A DNA stretch of 64,000 bases. Origin: Hymenopus coronatus (Eukaryota; Arthropoda; Insecta; Mantodea; Hymenopodidae). The DNA lies in contig CM060890.1 in NCBI GenBank assembly GCA_030762935.1, positions 68,264,765 through 68,328,764 of the forward strand, given 5' to 3'. Of this stretch, positions 58,195 to 64,000 are shown piece after piece. The translations under genes and the position numbers were made by a program. The notes beneath the pieces are model-generated. The model saw only the letters and a program-made list of their open reading frames with translations, was not told the origin of the DNA and made no database searches. The first letter of the stretch is position 1. Every line of letters starts with the position of its first letter.

Positions 58195-58985
58195 TGTGTT
58201 CATGTCTTTTCTCTACATCTCTAAACATTAGTTATTAATTAGTTCCTTGTCAGTAGAACGAATATAAGGGAATCCACTGGCCTAAAAAGACAGTCAAATC
58301 TTTAAAAATAAGGGCCGCTATGTGATTGAGATTCCTTCTTTTTGCTTAGCCAGAGTAAAACAAAACACACATTATTATGAAACTCCCCTTTTGGGAAAAG
58401 TTTTAATTATTTTAAAATTATATGCATATGTTCCGATTAGTCATCTCCACGAAAAAAGTCTATGACACAAATTGTGTGCTTTAACAGGATCTGTATTTTT
58501 GTGTAGGTAGGTTATTGTTAATCTTTGACGATTTAACCATTTTTCAAAGATCATCCAGAATGAAGAAATTCTCGAATAATATTCCCAAAAAATTCAAGAT
58601 GTACATTTTATTCGTTATATAATTAAACGGCATTTTAATGAAAATCCGTTATCATTTTTGACAAAATTAACATATTCCAAATTTTTTCCACTAAAAGGAT
58701 ATTTGGGATGGGGACGATTTTTCTCAAAATCGTCATGTGCTATCTCTGGAAGATACTTAAATACCAAGATTTTATTTTACCTAATTTTTATTTTTTAACT
58801 ATCGTGGTCAGAGACACACGGACACACAAACGGACATTTCTCTAACATGCTTTCTTTTTTCTTCTTTTTTAATACAGTGGACCTTAAAACGCGATTTTCG
58901 AGGGAAATCTCGATACCAAATTTTTTAGTAAAGCGCAATATCTTCTCTATTTATGTACTATGTAATAAGAAGAAAAAGTTTGGTT
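58195..58985 (+). mobile_element. family M copy with 3' terminal repeat, plus orientation
   Basis: CATGTCTTTTCTCTACATC through TCCACTGGCCTAAAAAG, ATTGTGTGCTTTAACAGG, GGATGGGGACGATTTTTC, GACACACGGACACACAAACG and the right repeat (TGGACCTTAAAACGCG, AATCTCGATACC, AAAGCGCAATATCTTCTC, TATGTACTATGTAATAAG). Confidence 0.78.
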
Positions 58986-59065
58986 TCAGAGGGCCCTAAA
59001 GCAGGTATTTCCGGTGAAATTTGGGTACCGAATTTTGGGTGGAATGAATACGTTCTCTACCTATT
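58986..59065 (+). mobile_element. family M terminal-repeat fragment, tandem to the previous copy
   Basis: TTTCAGAGGGCCCTAAAGCA, GGTATTTCCGGTGAAATTTG, GGTACCGAATTTTGGGTGG, AATACGTTCTCTACC: a second right repeat directly beside the first. Confidence 0.75.
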
Positions 59066-59179
59066 TTTCTACTAGATTCACTTAGGGCATCAATTCTAGG
59101 CACTATACGTGGTTATCAGATATTGTTAAACCTCTTAACATTGCACTGTGAGTCTGCAATTCGACATATCCTGGATAAA

Positions 59180-59500
59180 ATTCTGAATGCTGCATTCATA
59201 TAAGTTTCTCTACGAGTGAAGCAACAAACTATTTTATCAAAAGCTTGTTCTTATATCTATCCCATGATTATATAGACAAACATTACGAGAAATTTTTTTT
59301 TTTACATATTATTTCCTTGTTTCATACACATATAGCCGCACAGACCTTTTTTCTAACCATTTTTAGATTCAGGAGTCCTCAAAACATATTTATATTTCCG
59401 TGAAATCTCGGTTTCGAATTTTTTAGTGGAATATAACACCTCTAGTTACTATGAAGATTGAATCTACCTACTATAGAAAATAATGATACTATACGTAATA
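59180..59500 (+). mobile_element. family M, internally deleted to both ends
   Basis: GAATGCTGCATTCATATAAG, TTTCTCTACGAG, TATATAGACAAACATTACG, then directly CACATATAGCCGCACAGACC, ATTCAGGAGTCCTC, CGTGAAATCTCGGTTTCG, TAGTGGAATATAACACC. About 600 bp of the interior is deleted. Such two-ended short copies are the usual product of non-autonomous DNA transposons. Confidence 0.7.
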
Positions 59501-59529
59501 GGGAAAGTAACATTTTCAAGACCCCTCCT

Positions 59530-59711
59530 ATGGCCGCACCGTGGTTGAATGGTTAGAGCACTCGCCTCTCATCTAGACGGCCCGGGTTCGATCCTAAATG
59601 ACCGCATGTGAGATTTTTGGGGGACAAAGTGGCGACAAGTGGGTTTTCTCCAGGTTCTTCGGTTTCCCCCGCCATCACATTCCACTCCATCTTCATTCCA
59701 TGTATCATGAA
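59530..59711 (+). mobile_element. SINE-A copy, disrupted at its 3' side by a hAT element
   Basis: Complete head GGCCGCACCGTGGTTGAATG, GTTAGAGCACTCGCCTCTC, CGGCCCGGGTTCGATCC; body GACCGCATGTGAGATTTTTG, GACAAAGTGG, GGGTTTTCTCCAGG, CCATGTATCATGA. The body then breaks off at the hAT insertion; a short remnant ATCATGAGTGGCACC follows at 60711. Confidence 0.88.
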
Positions 59712-60710
59712 TAGAGCTAGGAAGTTTGTACCGTTCGCCGTCCCGTCATATAAGTTGCGACCGACCATCTCCCCGCATCAAAACAAATTATAGAAAAGAT
59801 AAGTATGTACAACATACAAACATTGAGTTACTGATTTCCTTCTTTACATATTTACATTATGAAAACATCCAAGCAATTATAAGGCGGATTGTAAAAAAAT
59901 ATTAAAATAATAAAATTAGTTTCTTAAATATCTTAACTTTTACTAGGAATGAAACTAAATCTTTACTTATCTGCAACCGTATTCCTGAAATAATGAACTT
60001 CTGAAGCCTTTGAAATAAAAAAAAACATTCTACGTTCCGAAAAATAAGATTTATAACGCGAAAAAGTTCGTTCCACTTCTCATGATGTTATCGGGGCACA
60101 TTTGAAATATTTTTATCAGTATTACCAAGCAAATAGCATTTTCTAGGATTTAAAGGTGCAACTGTATAAGGTACATCACATTAAACCCTGCATTCCTTTC
60201 AATTACACTTTTCATTTTCATCTTTATTTCAGGGAGGATGCTTGTGGATTAGTAAATCTGTCTTGACAGTTCTACATGTCGCTCAGATTCAGTTCAACTC
60301 CATACCTATGGACTATAACAGTGTGATAGTTGTGGATAACTTTTTTAACAAATTTGCAATCAATAATATATTTCTGTGAAGCTGTTCTTTTACTATACGT
60401 TTGACAGTTTGTTTACTAGAACTGCCATCGGTTTCTGAACAAGTGCACGAATTAGTATATTAGTAGAAAACTTACTATGGTTGTCAAAACAATTAATTTT
60501 GCTCCCATTTGAGTAGATCAAAGATATTGCTCGAACGCGTTCCTTCCTACCAACGTGGTTCTGTGTTATGCAGTGATAGCTGTTTTGCACTAATGGGTTG
60601 CACTCTACGTTGCACTCTTTGCTAACGCAAGTATCGCCGCAGGGTAGGCACTGCCAAATCTGGCCACTCTCACTTTGAATAAGGAAATTGGTACGAACTT
60701 CCTAGCTCTG
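59712..60710 (-). mobile_element. internally deleted hAT element
   Basis: Ends are inverted: TAGAGCTAGGAAGTTTGTAC at 59712 and, on the other strand, CAGAGCTAGGAAGTTCGTAC from 60710, fitting the YARNG start of hAT termini. The 8-bp flanks ATCATGAA (59704-59711) and ATCATGAG (60711-60718) match at 7 of 8 positions, as expected for hAT target duplications. The 999-bp interior retains both ends of a transposase on the minus strand and lacks the middle. Confidence 0.85.
59965..60115 (-). pseudogene. hAT transposase, C-terminal dimerisation region
   Basis: Minus-strand translation gives YFKCAPITS, one stop, then EVERTFSRYKSYFSERRMFF. The aPiTS-EvERtFSrYK-lfsdRR pattern is the signature of the hAT C-terminal (hATC) domain, which mediates multimer formation. 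An in-frame TGA interrupts it. In an intact hAT gene several hundred catalytic residues would precede it; they are deleted here. Confidence 0.85.
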
Positions 60711-60715
60711 ATCAT
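60393..60715 (-). pseudogene. hAT transposase, N-terminal zinc-finger region
   Basis: The minus strand is open from the terminal repeat: RTNFLIQSESGQIWQCLPCG, then DTCVSKECNVECNP, SYHCITQNHVGRKERVRAIS. CLPC with the later HCITQNH spacing suggests a BED or C2H2-type DNA-binding finger, the usual start of hAT transposases. No ATG is evident near the repeat, so the true start is unknown. The frame ends at 60393 and the gene resumes only in the C-terminal remnant. Confidence 0.65.
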
Positions 60716-60718
60716 GAG

Positions 60719-61512
60719 TGGCACCCCCACCCAAAAAATACCCCTCCTTGTATGCCATGAAAGCTGTTTTTGAAATCCCATTTTTATTTGAGAGATATTT
60801 GCGATAGTAGTTTTAGGTTTTGACCCTGCATTAGAAATATCAAATGGAACTATTAGGAGGCCATTAGAAAATGCTATTTAGTGCAATGCTTTCTTATGAT
60901 TCCGCAGTGCAGGTGTCCTATTTAGCTGCTATAGAGTATTCAATAACAAGTAATTTTGTCCCGTTAGCTGCTATAACAGTCGCCTTGAAACAGATTTTCT
61001 GCAATGGGGAATTCCAGGGCGTCTACATAGTTGTTATCAACAGATAACAGGTATCGTAAAATGTATATGCACGGCAGCTGTGCACCGCCAGTTCAGGGTT
61101 TGCAATTCATTGCCAAGTTACCTGTAGCACGTACTTGAACCACTATTGTTTGTCAAAAGCAGTATACGTTGTTTGCTGTCTGTTAGAGACTGCTCCTACA
61201 GTGTTTTGTCAACTAATTTTTTGTGGGCACTCTTGATTTACAGTGGTTCACTACAATGGTTACGAACCAGACTATAAATAACAGGTGCAAACACTCCTTT
61301 TACTAACACGCGGTGTTGTAATGCTCAGCTTCCAGTAGATTGTCCGCTTTAATAGTTTGTTTTGGATCGGCGTTTTGGTATATGGATACTTGTTAGCTGA
61401 CTTTTAGTTAAAATTACCAAATAGAACTTGCACCATAAATGACTTTTGCTTTATGCATTAAATTGCAGTGATCCAATGAAATAAATGTAAACCTAAAATT
61501 AATAATTATCAA
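60719..61512. other. no recognisable feature
   Basis: Short SINE-A remnant at its start, then unassigned sequence. Confidence 0.35.
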
Positions 61513-61631
61513 TGTACTTCGTGGATAGAGAAGGTATTGTATTCCATCCAAAAATTTATACCGAGATTTCACCGGAAATACACGTTTTAGGTCTTCCTTA
61601 ATCCCAAAAAAGCATTTTCAAAAAAAAAGAG

Positions 61632-61676
<45 letters not shown>

Positions 61677-62400
61677 GTGTTGCCAGGATAGCTCAAAAAC
61701 GAAAAGAAGGTTAAATACCAAACTTGGCATTTAAGTTTGGTATCTTCCAAGGATACGACACGAACGTTTTCAAGAAAATCCCCCACCCCTAACTACCCTT
61801 TACATGGAAAATTTTTCGAAAATATTGTTTTTCTTAAAAATGGCTGTAACGATTTTGATTAAAATACCATATATTAAAGTAATTTCCATCATAAATGAAA
61901 TGTATGTCTTATCTTTTCCGGGAATAGCTTCTAAGGACCTGTTTATTCTGGATGAATTTTGAAAATTTCGGATAACCAGTAAACCGTAGGAATTCTCGTT
62001 AAAATACACAATTTATGTCATACGCATGCTTTCGTGGAGTTTACAGTTTTCAAAGTATTCCTTGTTATTAGTTTCAGTTGTAAAGTACTTATACTTAGTT
62101 TCAATTTTAAAGTACTTATACTTTTCTCGGACAGGAAGTGCTCGTTTTTCTTTCGTTCTACTCCTAACCAAGCAAAGAAGCAATTTGCAATTACAATCGC
62201 ATAACGACAAATTTTAAAACATTTGACTATCACTTTAGATAGCGCATTCCTTTGGTTCCCTTCTGCTTATAAGGAACTAAGTAACAAGAACATTGTGCTA
62301 TTGTTTATGTCGAATATCATTGTGTAGAAAGAAGAATAATCTTTTGTAAGAAGTATGTTTGCATAACAGCTAGAGAAAGTCATGTGAATGTAACACCAGC
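61513..62400 (-). mobile_element. family M copy, best-preserved minus orientation
   Basis: GTACTTCGTGGATAGAGAAG, GTATTGTATTCCATCC, TTATACCGAGATTTCACCGG, AAATACACGTTTTAGG, AAAAAAGCATTTTC, a (GT) run (61636-61675), ATACCAAACTTGGCATTTAA, TTTGGTATCTTCCAAGGATA, CCCCCACCCCTAACTACCC, TTTACATGGAAAATTTTTCG, the full interior, and GCTAGAGAAAGTCATGTGAA near 62375. A ~35-bp internal duplication (TTATACTTAGTTTCA, TTATACTTTTCTC) lies at 62075-62125. The distal repeat is missing. Confidence 0.85.
61636..61675. repeat. (GT)n microsatellite inside family M
   Basis: About 20 GT units at the fixed GT/CA-prone position of the family. Confidence 0.96.
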
Positions 62401-62429
62401 ATTTTATAAGCAAAGGTTATGATATTCAG

Positions 62430-62629
62430 TTTCTCTACTACATACAATGTAGGTCATTATATGAGGCATAGAAGGGTTTTATAATTCACTGAGATTTCAC
62501 TTTTACGTTTTCTAGTTTGTACATAGTACATAGTTAGAAAATGTATTGCATTCCACCGAAAAATTTGATATCGAATTTTACTGAAAATACAAGCATTTGG
62601 GTCCCCTCCCCGTAATTAAGCGCGAACGT

Positions 62630-62671
<42 letters not shown>

Positions 62672-63635
62672 TAGCGTTTTGTGTGGGTGAACAGCATAAT
62701 TCAGAACCGAAAAATCGGTTAAATACTAAACGTGATATTACTTTAGCATCTTTAAATCAGTTATTCCAAAAAATCGCCTCGGACCAAACTACCCTTTCTA
62801 GAAAAAATAGTTCTAAAATGTTTTCCTCAAAACAGGCTATAACATTTTAGCTAAAATAGTTACATTAAAGATTATTTAAATGTAAAATGCAATGTGTATC
62901 TTGAATTTCCTGTAGATGGTCTCTGAAGTCTTCTTTCTAAATGACTTTTGCATAATGGGTAAACCGTAAAAGATATGTAAAACTTGTTACAAAAAAAATT
63001 AAAGCTTGAGAAAGTATAAAATTTATGTCAAAATCGATGAATAAATGTATTGAATCATACTCAAATGACATCGGAGTCCAAAGAGCTTAAATTTACTCGA
63101 CATTGGTCTTCTCAGAATAAAGGAAACCACGAGCAAACCTTATGCGGGTAACTCACCCTGACGCGAGATTTGAACTCGGGAACTCTTGAATGTGAGGCAG
63201 ACACGGTACACCCACACGTTGTTTTATGATTAAGCTATTAATATATTTAATATGGTTTATTGTGGTTTATGGTATTTTTTTTTCCAAACCGTAAAAATTT
63301 AATAATAACTTTATTAAATTAGAATTTATTGTTTTGTATTTTATATTATTACTACCTAGGTGGGCTATATACATTTTTGTTGTGGACCTAGCCATTTCCG
63401 AGATATTACTTGTTATAGGCTTAAGAATTCAAATATTTATACTTCCTCAAATGGGATTTATATTTTTTTCACCCTGGTGAACCAAAAATAACATCACTTC
63501 AATAATAGCAAAGCTACCGATTTTTAAAATGTTCCGATTTTGCTTTAGCTTATTGTAATCCCTTTTAACAATAATTTGATACAGACATGTAGAAAAACTC
63601 ATGTGAATGTAACATATCAGAAGCTTTTGATCAAA
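62430..63635 (-). mobile_element. family M copy, minus orientation, with inserted tRNA-like unit
   Basis: Two outer ends in tandem (62430-62520, and from GTACATAGTACATAGTTAGA at 62523), then ATTGCATTCCACCG, TTGGGTCCCCTCCCCG, a 40-nt T run (62629-62670), the interior to ATGGGTAAACCGTAAAAGAT, interruption at about 63040-63375, then GCCATTTCCGAGATATTAC and onward to AGAAAAACTCATGTGAATG. Confidence 0.75.
63120..63225 (-). mobile_element. tRNA-like SINE head within family M
   Basis: Minus strand: CGTGTGGGTGTACCGTGTCT (A-box side), GCCTCACATTCAAGAGTTCC, CGAGTTCAAATCTCGCG (B box). Distinct from the SINE-A to SINE-D heads. Confidence 0.6.
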
Positions 63636-63769
63636 TGCTTTTCAATAGCCTCGTATTAGAGGCTATTGCATATATAAAACACCCACAGTGGATATGAAAC
63701 ACCAAGAAAAATATTGTTTTAATTGTTCTTTCACACAAGTCCTGTTAGGACAGAAGTTGGATAGGTAGA

Positions 63770-64000
63770 TCAGATTGAAAAATTTAATCACATAGCCGGG
63801 AATTGAACCACGGATCTCCCGGTCTCTAGCCGGTTGCTCTACCACTGAGCTGCCATAGCAAATGTCGGTATAACATTAAATTCCTCGAGGATTAAATACG
63901 AGCCTGTTGAGTAATTTAATGTTGTGAAAGCATATTACCATGGTAGCTCAGTAGTAGAGCAATCGGCTAGAGACCGGGAGATGCGTGGTACAAATCCCGG
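63770..64000. repeat. large palindrome of two tRNA-like units, cut by window end
   Basis: A minus-strand unit (about 63795-63860: GCAGCTCAGTGGTAGAGCAA, CCGGCTAGAGACCGGG, GTGGTTCAATTCCCGG) and a plus-strand unit (about 63940-64000: GGTAGCTCAGTAGTAGAGCA, ATCGGCTAGAGACCGGGAG, GTGGTACAAATCCCGG) face each other. The inverted match continues inward (AACATTAAATTCCTC against the complement of GAGTAATTTAATGTT) to a centre near 63902. Each arm is at least 100 bp. The units have D-arm, anticodon-arm and B-box-like parts, but the T stem and acceptor pair poorly, so they are not called tRNA genes. Confidence 0.8.

Noticed and set aside
63795..63860. A tRNA gene on the minus strand
   Set aside because: D-arm and anticodon-arm-like parts exist, but acceptor and T stems pair poorly, and a second inverted copy follows, so a tRNA-derived repeat is more likely.
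1..64000. CRISPR arrays, bacterial operons, prophage or riboswitches
   Set aside because: Nothing of the kind is visible; the window has eukaryotic transposons, poly(A) tails and pol III-type SINE heads.

Overview
The window looks like repeat-dense, AT-rich nuclear DNA of an arthropod, most likely an insect with a large genome. The evidence is indirect: degenerate mariner copies, a non-LTR retrotransposon with an RNase H domain, several tRNA-headed SINE families, long microsatellites and no compact gene array. The species cannot be named from the sequence. I find no intact host protein-coding gene, rRNA or canonical tRNA gene. Every long reading frame is transposon-derived or is open because of a tandem repeat.

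Layout. 1-1079: end of a broken mariner (minus strand). About 4.68-5.01 kb: inverted pair of hammerhead-like motifs of the Penelope type. 5.8-11.6 kb: a dense cluster of an unnamed ~1 kb inverted-repeat element, called family M here, with a perfect 269-bp tandem duplication. 12.4-14.8 kb: fossil retrotransposon RNase H, a SINE-B copy, and a Tc1/mariner-type element with long inverted repeats that was split by a SINE-A copy. 15.0-17.2 kb: SINE-C-like block and family M. 17.2-21.4 kb: mostly featureless. 21388-23402: a 2-kb minisatellite with a 24-bp period. 24.8-29.7 kb: more family M and a Penelope-like terminal segment with a well-formed hammerhead-like motif. 32.08-38.16 kb: a palindromic mariner split by a full-length 5.4-kb LINE with matching target-site duplications. 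39.5-41 kb: SINE-C and a third mariner. 41.7-63.6 kb: family M again, with SINEs, a transposase scrap, TA microsatellites, and at 59.7-60.7 kb an internally deleted hAT element sitting inside a SINE. 63.77-64.0 kb: two tRNA-like units arranged as a large palindrome, cut by the window end.

Nesting gives relative ages: SINE-A inserted after the Tc1-like element and after one family M copy, the hAT copy after a SINE-A, and the LINE after the palindromic mariner. Family M covers roughly a fifth of the window by eye. Its overlapping copies define an element of about 1 kb with ~110-bp terminal inverted repeats and no conserved reading frame, and it is the best candidate here for an undescribed repeat family. 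Coordinates of repeat edges were read by eye and are approximate unless a target-site duplication is given.
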